From Syntrophomonadaceae bacterium (GTDB taxonomy: Bacteria; Bacillota; Dethiobacteria; DTU022), in the NCBI GenBank assembly GCA_003564055.1, contig PWSG01000115.1, positions 1-11,107 on the forward strand: 11,107 nt of DNA, in the 5' to 3' direction. The notes under the pieces were generated by a model. The model worked only from the letters and a program-made list of their open reading frames with translations. It searched no databases and was not told where the DNA came from. How positions within the stretch are numbered: the stretch's first letter is position 1; each line of letters begins with the position of its first letter. Below are positions 1-6,757 of this stretch, in pieces. The position numbers and the translations under genes were made by a program.

Positions 1-153
1 CGGCGTACAAAGCAGGGTCACCAGTTCACTGCCGTTTAAAAAAATTGTTACCGGGGCTTCTACTGCTACCTGATCATCAAATTCCTCTATTCCATCTTTA
101 ACATCTCTGCGTATTCTTGTAATTTTTTTTGCGACTACTTTATTATGACCCAC
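1..153 (-). CDS. fdhD: Formate dehydrogenase accessory sulfurtransferase FdhD (N-terminal 51 residues, cut by window edge)
   Basis: FdhD passes sulfur from a cysteine desulfurase to the bis-MGD cofactor of formate dehydrogenase and is needed for that enzyme's activity in the cytoplasm. Only the N-terminus lies in the window. After a GTG start at 153 it has a basic stretch, then a segment reading VAVEAPVTIFLNG and, at the very edge, TLLCTP. The pattern of an E-x-P, a short hydrophobic strand, NG and CTP is typical of the FdhD N-terminus. The catalytic Cys loop lies outside the window. GTG is chosen because GGAGG (160-164) sits 6 nt upstream and the frame is open to the edge. The start overlaps the end of the upstream beta-glucosidase gene by 11 bp, which suggests translational coupling. 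Co-location with a formate dehydrogenase catalytic subunit gene strongly supports the call. Family recognition is from memory of conserved segments, not a search. Confidence 0.85.
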   Translation of the reverse strand, partial: MGHNKVVAKKITRIRRDVKDGIEEFDDQVAVEAPVTIFLNGSELVTLLCTP

Positions 154-1507
154 CTTTAACCTCCAGGCCGTTACGGCTGATTACATCTCTATACCAATAA
201 GCACTGTCCTTAAGGTAACGCTTCTGGGTCGGATAATCAATATAGATCAAGCCAAAGCGTTTGCTATATCCGAAGCTCCATTCAAAGTTATCCATCAGGG
301 TCCATACAAAGTACCCTGCGAGAGGAACTCCTTCCTGCAGAGCTTTCCAGGCTTCAAGGAAGTAACCATGCAGATAGTTTATCCGGTCTGAATCATCGAC
401 CCTGCCGTCATTTTGCAATTTATCGTCATAAGCAGCACCGTTTTCGGTAATATAAAGCGGCAGAGGACCGTAGTCGCGATGTACACGAACTAAGAGGTCA
501 AAAATACCCCGTGGATATACTTCCCAGCCCATTTCAGTATATTCAGCTTCAGGCGGGTTATATGGGTTGCCCATGAAGTCGTCTTCTGAACTGCCAGCTT
601 TAACCAAAATCCTTGTATAATTGTTTATTCCAAGAAAATCGATCGGTTCCGCTGTAATCGTCAAATCCTCTTCTTCAATAAATGAAAGATCATATGAACG
701 GGAAAAAATTTCAACCATGTCCTGCGGATAAGCGCCTCGGAACACAGGGTCTAGAAACCAGCGGTTCATGAACCCATCTGTCCTTACAGCCTGGGCCAGA
801 TCAGCTTTGCTGTCAGAAAAAGGTTGAACAGGATTCAGGTTTAAGGTGATACCAATTGGTTCATTTTCGCGATTAACATCGCGAAAAGACCTGATGGCCA
901 TACCATGGCCTAATAGCAGGTTGTGGGCAGCCCGCAGGGCAGTATTAAAATCGTTAAGACCCGGGGCGTGAACTCCCATAGCGTAGCCAAAGAATGCTGA
1001 AACCCAGGGTTCGTTTAATGTAATCCACCGGTCAACAGGCAAATCAAGATTTTCAAATATAAAAGCAGCATATTGGTTAAAATACTTAGCCGTGTCAAGA
1101 CTTCCCCAACCTCCCTGTTCCTGCAGGGCTTGCGGTAAGTCCCAATGATAAAGAGTTACTGCAGGTTTGATCCTGTATTTATGAAGCTCTTCAATTAATC
1201 TTCGATAAAAATCTAAACCTTTCAGGTTAGGCTTACCCTTCCCCGCGGGGAAGATACGCGGCCATGAAATTGAAAAACGATATGCATTCAATCCTAGCTC
1301 AGCCATTCGTTTGACATCTTCACGGTAGAGGCTGTAATGTTCGCAGGCTGTATCGCCATTTTCTTCATTCCAAGTATTGCCCGGTGTATGCGAAAAACGA
1401 TCCCAAATTGATTCCCCCCTGTCGTCTGTTGAAGGTGAGCCTTCAATCTGGTATGCAGCTGTAGCCGCTCCCCATAAAAATCCTTCAGGAAAAATATATT
1501 TCGCCAA
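143..1507 (-). CDS. Glycoside hydrolase family 1 beta-glucosidase
   Basis: This is a retaining beta-glycosidase with a (beta/alpha)8 barrel, expected to hydrolyse beta-glucosides or cellobiose in the cytoplasm; no signal peptide is visible. The N-terminus carries the GH1 signature FLWGAATAAYQIEG. The acid/base glutamate is in TLNEPW (E166) and the nucleophile in YITENG (E355). The aglycone/glucose-site segment is WTLMDNFEWSFGY near residue 405. The phosphate-binding residues typical of 6-phospho-beta-glucosidases are not evident, so plain beta-glucosidase is preferred, though beta-galactosidase or beta-fucosidase side activity is possible. Length (454 residues) is normal for the family and the gene looks intact. 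A TTG at 1507 is chosen because AGAGGTG (1515-1521) lies 7 nt upstream; the in-frame TTG at 1513 is only 1 nt from that site. The gene begins 2 bp after the stop of the formate dehydrogenase catalytic gene and its end overlaps fdhD, so it sits inside that operon with no obvious metabolic reason. Confidence 0.93.
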   Translation of the reverse strand: MAKYIFPEGFLWGAATAAYQIEGSPSTDDRGESIWDRFSHTPGNTWNEENGDTACEHYSLYREDVKRMAELGLNAYRFSISWPRIFPAGKGKPNLKGLDFYRRLIEELHKYRIKPAVTLYHWDLPQALQEQGGWGSLDTAKYFNQYAAFIFENLDLPVDRWITLNEPWVSAFFGYAMGVHAPGLNDFNTALRAAHNLLLGHGMAIRSFRDVNRENEPIGITLNLNPVQPFSDSKADLAQAVRTDGFMNRWFLDPVFRGAYPQDMVEIFSRSYDLSFIEEEDLTITAEPIDFLGINNYTRILVKAGSSEDDFMGNPYNPPEAEYTEMGWEVYPRGIFDLLVRVHRDYGPLPLYITENGAAYDDKLQNDGRVDDSDRINYLHGYFLEAWKALQEGVPLAGYFVWTLMDNFEWSFGYSKRFGLIYIDYPTQKRYLKDSAYWYRDVISRNGLEVKGGS

Positions 1508-1509
1508 TA

Positions 1510-3951
1510 TCAATCACCTCTGGCAGGTTTTATAAAGTTAGCAATCACCGATCGTTTGCTCATACTTGCACTCTGGCACTGGCAGGCATGATCGTACACT
1601 TTAAAGATAGAGGCAGTTTCTGACCCGGGTTCTGCAGCCTTTTCGTGATCGACTGACGTGAAAAGACCCAACCCACGGCTGAAACGCCCTTCGTACAATA
1701 CAGCGGTGCCGGGATGTTCTTTTGCCGGGCATGGCCATTGTATGCTTTCAACAGCAAGCCGTTCGTAGGATATGCCTGCATACTGTGGTGTAAGCAGGGC
1801 CATCTCTTCAAAAACATCCCCGGGACATTCGTAGAACCATTCAAAACCAAGCCACCCTGCTAATTCGGCAATAACTGCCCAGCCGGGAAAAGCCTCGCCA
1901 GGGGGATTCACCGCCTGCTGGGTAAGCTGGACGCGCCGCTCGGTATTCGTATATGTGCCCTGCTGTTCGGCAAAAGCAGCAGCAGGCAGTATAACATCTG
2001 CCAGAGCAGCAGTTTCGGTCATGAAAATATCCTGAACAATTAAAAAATCAAGGTTGCCAAGAAAGTAAGCTATTTCTGAATCTTTCCCGCCCAAACAGGA
2101 AACAGGGTTTTCATCTAAAACATACATTGCTTTTATTTGAGAGAATTTTTCTTGATCGAAAATTTCTGCTGCCGACAAACCCCGGCGCTCACTAATTTCT
2201 GTCTTCCAGGAACGGGAAAATTTATCACGAACCGCCTTTTCTTTTAGATGTTGATAACCACTTAATACAGAGGGCAGTGCTCCCATATCGGAAACCCCCT
2301 GCAGGTTATTTTCACCGTAAGGCAGATATAAGCCCGACGATTCTTTGCCCAGGTTTCCTGTTAGCAGGGCAAGGTTAGCCAGAGCCAGAACGAGGCCTCC
2401 ACCTGTTTCAGAGTAATGTGTATCTGCAGTGGAAATAATCACCGCTTTCTCAGCTGCCGCGTAAGCCCTTGCAGCACTGCGCAATTCCTTTTCTTCAATA
2501 CCGGTTACTTTAGCAGCATGCTCTGCTTTGTACTTAGCCACAGCAGACTTAAATACAGCAAAACCTTCCGTGCGTTTGTCTATAAAAGCCTGATCCTGCA
2601 AATCTTCTTCAATAATTATATTAGCCATTGCATTTATAAGGGCAACAGCGCTGCCCTCATTTAGAGGAAGATAATAATGAGCCAAATCTGTAAGGCCGAT
2701 TGGTTCAGGATTGGCAACAATAAGCTGCGCACCTTTTCGAACCGCTTCACGTATCCTGTAACTGATAATCGGGTGACTTTCTGCCGGATCAGCAGTAATA
2801 ACAAGAACAGCCCCTGTTTTAGAAATCTCTTCAATACTGTTTGTAATGGCCGCGCTTCCGAAAGCTTTCATCATTCCATCTACTGCAGGAGCATGGCAGT
2901 GACGGGTGAAGCTGTCAACATTATTTGTTCCGAGTGAACGCATCAGTTTTTGGAAAAGGTAACTCTCTTCGTTAGTTACCTTCGGCGAACAAAGACCCAT
3001 AATTGCATCGCTGCCATAACAGTCTTTTACTGCGTTAATATTATCTGCTGCATAGCCAAGCGCTTCTTCCCAGCTTACCTCAATAAAAACCCCATTAGAT
3101 TTAATCAAAGGTTTGGTAAGGCGATCTTCGCTTTTAAGATAATCCCAACCAAACTTGCCCTTAAAACAAAGCTGGTCTCGGTTAACAAGGTTTGTTTCAA
3201 AAGGACTAACGCCAATTACTTCGTTATTTTTGACATGTAAATTTATATTGCAGCCAATACTGCAATAAGGGCAAACCGCCTTCTTTTTTTCAACTTCCCA
3301 GGGACGTCCTTTGCCTAAGCTGTACCTGGGAGTCAAAGCCCCCACAGGACAGCTGTCAATACATAGGCCGCAGAAAACACATGTCGAATCTTCTATGGCA
3401 TCTTCAAAAGCAGGACCAACATTGGCCACAAAACCGCGCCTGGTAAAATCAATTGCCCCGGCCCCGATAACATCCTGGCATTTGCCAACACAGATGCCGC
3501 AAAGTATACATTTATTCATGTCCCGCACAAAAAAGTCATTGCTATCATCATCGGGTAGTTCTTTTACTTCACCGCCAAAATCGCTATCGCTTACCCCGTA
3601 CTGGTAACAATAATCCTGCAGTTTGCATTCCCCTGTCTTTTCACAGGTAATGCAGTCCAGTGGATGGTTGGCAACCAGGAGGGTTAAGACTGCTCTGCGA
3701 GCTTTAATAACCCGTTCGGATTGAGTATGAACAACCATACCCGATCCGGCAGGAGCGACACAGGAAGCCGCCAGGGTTCGAGCATTTTCGACTTCTACTA
3801 CACAAATCCTGCAGGCGCCGTTAGGAGCAAGCTCAGGATCATAGCAAAAAGTCGGAATATCTATTCCCAGCTGGCGGGCAGCTTCAAATATTGTTGTTCC
3901 CTGAGCTACTTCTACCTCTTTTCCATCTATGGTCAGATTAATTACTGACAT
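1510..3951 (-). CDS. fdhA: Formate dehydrogenase catalytic (alpha) subunit, Mo/W-bis-MGD, cysteine type
   Basis: The protein oxidises formate to CO2, or the reverse, at a Mo- or W-bis-MGD site and passes electrons through an iron-sulfur chain. Domains in order (813 residues, ATG at 3951): a [2Fe-2S] NuoG-type domain (C36, C47, C50, C64); a His-Cys [4Fe-4S] site (H96, C100, C103, C109); a two-cluster ferredoxin domain (C148/151/154/158 and C191/194/197/201); a molybdopterin [4Fe-4S] site (C227, C230, C234, C262); then the molybdopterin domains. The metal ligand is C352 in RHCHAP, encoded by TGC (2896-2898), followed by the catalytic His, so this is a Cys and not a selenocysteine enzyme. The segment TNTERRVQ near residue 670 carries the conserved active-site arginine. 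The CH motif and the fdhD neighbour separate it from complex I NuoG. ATG 3951 is preferred to TTG 3966 because GGGAG lies 8 nt upstream. The start overlaps the NuoF-like gene by 14 bp. The C-terminal tail has a CQC motif that I cannot assign. Confidence 0.93.
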   Translation of the reverse strand: MSVINLTIDGKEVEVAQGTTIFEAARQLGIDIPTFCYDPELAPNGACRICVVEVENARTLAASCVAPAGSGMVVHTQSERVIKARRAVLTLLVANHPLDCITCEKTGECKLQDYCYQYGVSDSDFGGEVKELPDDDSNDFFVRDMNKCILCGICVGKCQDVIGAGAIDFTRRGFVANVGPAFEDAIEDSTCVFCGLCIDSCPVGALTPRYSLGKGRPWEVEKKKAVCPYCSIGCNINLHVKNNEVIGVSPFETNLVNRDQLCFKGKFGWDYLKSEDRLTKPLIKSNGVFIEVSWEEALGYAADNINAVKDCYGSDAIMGLCSPKVTNEESYLFQKLMRSLGTNNVDSFTRHCHAPAVDGMMKAFGSAAITNSIEEISKTGAVLVITADPAESHPIISYRIREAVRKGAQLIVANPEPIGLTDLAHYYLPLNEGSAVALINAMANIIIEEDLQDQAFIDKRTEGFAVFKSAVAKYKAEHAAKVTGIEEKELRSAARAYAAAEKAVIISTADTHYSETGGGLVLALANLALLTGNLGKESSGLYLPYGENNLQGVSDMGALPSVLSGYQHLKEKAVRDKFSRSWKTEISERRGLSAAEIFDQEKFSQIKAMYVLDENPVSCLGGKDSEIAYFLGNLDFLIVQDIFMTETAALADVILPAAAFAEQQGTYTNTERRVQLTQQAVNPPGEAFPGWAVIAELAGWLGFEWFYECPGDVFEEMALLTPQYAGISYERLAVESIQWPCPAKEHPGTAVLYEGRFSRGLGLFTSVDHEKAAEPGSETASIFKVYDHACQCQSASMSKRSVIANFIKPARGD
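1515..1521 (-). promoter_or_regulatory. Ribosome binding site of the GH1 gene, inside the fdhA 3' end
   Basis: AGAGGTG on the minus strand lies in the last codons of the formate dehydrogenase catalytic gene. It is 7 nt from the TTG at 1507 and only 1 nt from the TTG at 1513, so it favours the shorter glycosidase start and implies coupled translation. Confidence 0.6.
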
Positions 3952-5755
3952 CAGCTTCACTCCCAACAGGTGTGATCATAATGCACTCCTGGCGGCACTT
4001 TTCAAGGCAGCTGCCACAACGGGTGCAAAGTTCCTGGATAATTTCGTGCGGTTCCTTCTTCTCTCCCCTGATCGCATCAGTAGGGCAGGCCTTTACACAG
4101 GCCGTGCAGCCGGTGCAATTTTCCTCGTCGATCCTGTAGTTGAAAAGCTCCTTGCATACTCCGGCACGGCAAAATTTTTCATCAATATGCTCTTCATATT
4201 CTTTTCTAAAATAGCGTATAGTGCTCAAAACAGGATTCGGACAAGTCTGCCCCAGGCCGCAAAGTGAGCTATCTTTAATGCTTTCGGCCAAACTGTCAAG
4301 AGTATCCAAATCTTTCGCTATTCCAAGTCCTTCAGAAATTCGGTTAAGTATCTCGAGCATTCGCTTGGTCCCTTCGCGACATGGGGTGCATTTGCCGCAG
4401 GATTCCTTCTGAGTAAAACTTAAGAAATAGCGGGCTAAATCTACCATGCAGGTTCTTTCATCCATCACAACCAGGCCGCCTGACCCCATAATTGCTCCGG
4501 CCTGATTCAGGGAATCATAGTCTATCGGCAAATCAATTAGTTCTCCTGGTATGCAGCCTCCGGAAGGACCGCCGGCCTGAACAGCCTTAAACTCGCGACC
4601 ACCCTTGATACCTCCACCAACGTCATAGATAATTTCTTTTATTGTAATGCCCATTGGCACTTCACAAAGGCCCGTATTGCGAATTTTGCCTGCCAGGGCA
4701 AAAACCTTGGTGCCCTTACTGCCTTCAGTGCCTACCCTGGCAAAATCGGCTGCGCCTCCTTCTTTGACAATTAAGGGTATATTGGCCAGGGTTTCAACAT
4801 TATTAATAGTCGTCGGCTTGCCAAAGAGGCCTGATTGGGCGGGAAACGGAGGACGCGGGCGGGGCATACCCCTTTTGCCTTCAATAGAAGCCAGTAAAGC
4901 GGTTTCCTCACCGCAAACAAATGCTCCCGCTCCTTCTTTAATATTTATTTTAAAGTTAAATCCATAACCGAGAATATTTTCGCCGAGCAGGCCATATGCC
5001 TCGGCATTCTCGATAGCCAGCTTTAATCTTTTTATGGCCAAAGGATACTCGGCACGACAATAAATGTATCCTTCATTGGCTCCAATAGCCCTTCCGCAGA
5101 TCAGCATTCCCTCAAGGATGGCATGCGGATCACCTTCCAGTATACTGCGATCCATAAAAGCACCGGGATCGCCCTCATCGGCATTGCAGACCACATATTT
5201 TTTATCTCCCGGCGCCTTGTTTGTAAACTCCCATTTTAAACCTGTTGAAAAACCTGCTCCCCCGCGGCCGCGCAAACCTGCCTGCTTGACTTCTTCGCAA
5301 ATAGCAGCAGGTTCCAGTTCAAGGGCACGGGTAAAAGCGCGGTAACCACCACGCATAATATATTCATCTATGCTTTCAGGATCAATAATTCCGCTATTTC
5401 TTAAAACATTAAATTTCTGCTTGGCATAGAAAGGAATTGTATCGTAGAAACGGGCAGGCATATCAACGTCGGGACCTTTGTAGAGCAGCCGCTCCACAAT
5501 TTCGCCATCTACCAGGTGTTTTTCAACCAGCTCAGCCATATCTTTCGGTTTGAGGCGGCAGTAAAAAACTTCATCGGGGTAAATTACAATAATCGGTCCT
5601 ACTTCACAAAAGCCGGGACAGCCGCCCATTACCAGGCGATATTTATCCCTGATGCCTTTTTTTTCAAGCTCTTCTACCAGGGCCTGTTCCACTAAATGCG
5701 ATCCCGAAGAAAGACAGCCTGTTGCTCCACAAATCATGAGGTGTTTTTCATGCAA
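3938..5755 (-). CDS. nuoF: NuoF-like FMN/NAD(P)H-binding beta subunit of formate dehydrogenase
   Basis: This is the diaphorase-type subunit that exchanges electrons between NAD(P)(H), FMN and iron-sulfur clusters. Domains (605 residues): a thioredoxin-like [2Fe-2S] domain (C9, C14, C46, C50); the FMN/NADH-binding domain with GRGGAGF at 163-169 and CNADEGDPGAF near 190; an SLBB-type region; the NuoF [4Fe-4S] site (C453, C456, C459, C499); and a C-terminal two-cluster ferredoxin domain (C547/550/553/557 and C577/580/583/587). The additional N- and C-terminal cluster domains match HydB/HndC/HylB-type proteins of bifurcating hydrogenases and formate dehydrogenases, and not the shorter complex I NuoF. 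The start is TTG at 5755, 9 nt after a strong GGGGAGGT (5765-5772); the TTG at 5785 has no such site and the ATG at 5737 lacks one. The stop lies inside the catalytic-subunit gene. Association with formate dehydrogenase rests on that overlap. Cofactor choice (NAD or NADP) cannot be read from the sequence by eye. Confidence 0.92.
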   Translation of the reverse strand: MHEKHLMICGATGCLSSGSHLVEQALVEELEKKGIRDKYRLVMGGCPGFCEVGPIIVIYPDEVFYCRLKPKDMAELVEKHLVDGEIVERLLYKGPDVDMPARFYDTIPFYAKQKFNVLRNSGIIDPESIDEYIMRGGYRAFTRALELEPAAICEEVKQAGLRGRGGAGFSTGLKWEFTNKAPGDKKYVVCNADEGDPGAFMDRSILEGDPHAILEGMLICGRAIGANEGYIYCRAEYPLAIKRLKLAIENAEAYGLLGENILGYGFNFKINIKEGAGAFVCGEETALLASIEGKRGMPRPRPPFPAQSGLFGKPTTINNVETLANIPLIVKEGGAADFARVGTEGSKGTKVFALAGKIRNTGLCEVPMGITIKEIIYDVGGGIKGGREFKAVQAGGPSGGCIPGELIDLPIDYDSLNQAGAIMGSGGLVVMDERTCMVDLARYFLSFTQKESCGKCTPCREGTKRMLEILNRISEGLGIAKDLDTLDSLAESIKDSSLCGLGQTCPNPVLSTIRYFRKEYEEHIDEKFCRAGVCKELFNYRIDEENCTGCTACVKACPTDAIRGEKKEPHEIIQELCTRCGSCLEKCRQECIMITPVGSEADVSN

Positions 5756-5764
5756 ATTAAATCT

Positions 5765-5772
5765 ACCTCCCC
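5765..5772 (-). promoter_or_regulatory. Strong ribosome binding site deciding a TTG start of the NuoF-like gene
   Basis: GGGGAGGT on the minus strand ends 9 nt before the TTG at 5755. Codons upstream in this frame run through the site itself, so a longer protein is unlikely. An ATG at 5751 is in another frame and meets a stop after five codons. Confidence 0.7.
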
Positions 5773-5849
5773 TTCCAGGAAACAAGTGTTACGTCTTATA
5801 TCAATCTAATAAAAACCCTTTTATCGACTAAAAATGTTATTGCCGTTAG

Positions 5850-6029
5850 TCAGCAGATAGTAAATTGCTCGTTCAGGGCTACTTTTTCTATAATTGCCTT
5901 TCTTTTCCCTGTGCATATCTCATTCTTGTGGCAAATAGGCCCTTCCACACAACAGCTGATAAAATCTTTACAGGGATTATCTTTTGCGTGGCTGCACTTT
6001 TCACAGCATCGATCTATAAATTTATCCAT
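5850..6029 (-). CDS. Small cysteine-rich protein (59 aa) inside the formate dehydrogenase operon
   Basis: I do not recognise a named family. The frame runs from an ATG at 6029 to a TGA at 5850. AAGGAGG (6037-6043) sits 7 nt upstream of the ATG and the ATG is 18 bp after the NuoE-like stop. The product is soluble, has no membrane segment, and carries 9 cysteines in 59 residues: C8, C9, C12, C20, C26, C27, C33, C39 and the C-terminal C59, plus H14 and H34. The spacing C-C-x2-C-x7-C-x5-C-C-x5-C-x5-C looks like metal or iron-sulfur ligation, but no standard ferredoxin CxxCxxCxxxC is present. Its place between the NuoE- and NuoF-like genes suggests a part in assembly, electron transfer or regulation of the formate dehydrogenase. 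That is inference from position only. It is short enough to be missed by routine gene calling. A chance open frame is unlikely given the perfect ribosome binding site and the composition. Confidence 0.8.
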   Translation of the reverse strand: MDKFIDRCCEKCSHAKDNPCKDFISCCVEGPICHKNEICTGKRKAIIEKVALNEQFTIC

Positions 6030-6036
6030 CAGGCGC

Positions 6037-6043
6037 CCTCCTT
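6037..6043 (-). promoter_or_regulatory. Ribosome binding site of the small Cys-rich gene
   Basis: AAGGAGG, a near-perfect anti-16S match, is 7 nt from the ATG at 6029 and just downstream of the NuoE-like stop. It is the main evidence that the 59-codon frame is translated. Confidence 0.8.
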
Positions 6044-6047
6044 AATT

Positions 6048-6542
6048 CTATTTGTAACCATCAAGAATATCTTTAATCTTATCCGGGGTAAGCCGACCGT
6101 GCGGATCATCGTTGATCATAATTACGGGAGCCAGTGCACAGGCTCCGATGCAGGCAACTTCTTCTAAGGTAAAACGCAGATCGTCTGTAGTTTCCCCACT
6201 TTCAAGGCCTAAAATATCTTCGATCCGTTCGGCAATCTTCGGGCTACCCTGGATATGACATGCTGTTCCTTTGCAAACCCTTATTATATAACGTCCACGG
6301 GGCTTCATTTTAAACTGGGCATAAAAAGTAGCCACTCCGTAAAGCCTGCTCAGGGGGGTTCGCATACGCTTTGACACCTGCTCGACGGCAGGTCTGGGCA
6401 GGTAACCGAAATGATCCTGGACTTTCTGCAAAGCCGGAATAATCATTTCTTTTTTCCCAATAAAGGGTTCTATCAATGCATCAACTTTGCTAAGATCAAT
6501 TTCTTCTGTTACTTTTTCTTTTATATCAACTGCTGTACTCAA
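6048..6542 (-). CDS. nuoE: NuoE-like [2Fe-2S] subunit of formate dehydrogenase
   Basis: This 24-kDa-type electron transfer subunit docks on the NuoF-like flavoprotein and carries one [2Fe-2S] cluster. Its thioredoxin-like domain has ligands C90 and C95 (in CKGTAC) and C131 and C135 (in CIGAC). The N-terminal helical part includes the family segment GYLP and then LYGVATFYAQF. At 164 residues it is a normal stand-alone NuoE/HydC/HndA type. The start is TTG at 6542, where GGGAGG (6551-6556) lies 8 nt upstream; the GTG at 6578 is further away and lacks a site. It is the first recognisable gene of the formate dehydrogenase operon, with 215 bp separating it from the metallophosphoesterase gene. The redox partners downstream argue for a three-subunit soluble complex and against a full respiratory complex I, since no membrane subunit genes are present in the window. 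Confidence 0.92.
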   Translation of the reverse strand: MSTAVDIKEKVTEEIDLSKVDALIEPFIGKKEMIIPALQKVQDHFGYLPRPAVEQVSKRMRTPLSRLYGVATFYAQFKMKPRGRYIIRVCKGTACHIQGSPKIAERIEDILGLESGETTDDLRFTLEEVACIGACALAPVIMINDDPHGRLTPDKIKDILDGYK

Positions 6543-6757
6543 GCTGAACACCTCCCGTAACAACTTTGTAATTAGCACCTAAAAAAGAGGCAAGGAAATG
6601 ATACCCTGGATTGTGCTTTTTAAAAATTAAAAACTCGGCCTAAACATGCTGCTCCATTTTATTCTTTCTATTTTTATCAATTCTAATACTTTAAATGATA
6701 GCTTTTCTATAATTACTCTTTTTATTGCTTCAATCCTGCTGCCTGATGCTTAAAATT
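6543..6757 (-). other. AT-rich leader upstream of the formate dehydrogenase operon
   Basis: These 215 bp separate the metallophosphoesterase stop from the NuoE-like start, so the operon promoter probably lies here. Apart from the NuoE ribosome binding site (6549-6556) I see no convincing -35/-10 pair. A weak TTGAAG with TATAGA 16 nt on is the best minus-strand candidate. No clear terminator hairpin or riboswitch was recognised. Confidence 0.35.

Noticed and set aside
2896..2898. Possible selenocysteine at the formate dehydrogenase active site
   Set aside because: The codon is TGC (Cys), not TGA, so no recoding is needed.
2416..3240. Three successive plus-strand open frames of 80-96 codons opposite fdhA
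   Set aside because: They are antisense to a well-supported gene with conserved cluster and active-site motifs, show no recognisable domain, and have composition typical of shadow frames.
3949..3966. Longer start of fdhA at a TTG (3966)
   Set aside because: No ribosome binding site at a suitable distance; GGGAG lies 8 nt before the ATG at 3951 and the extra five residues precede the usual N-terminus of this domain.
5865..6167. A 100-codon plus-strand open frame across the small Cys-rich gene and the end of the NuoE-like gene
   Set aside because: It has no good ribosome binding site and crosses two minus-strand frames that do; the minus-strand reading explains the region better.
1510..6542. 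Reading the cluster as complex I (NuoEFG) or an [FeFe]-hydrogenase
   Set aside because: No H-cluster cysteine motifs are present, the large subunit has the formate dehydrogenase Cys-His motif and the TNTERRVQ segment, fdhD follows, and no membrane Nuo subunits occur in the window.
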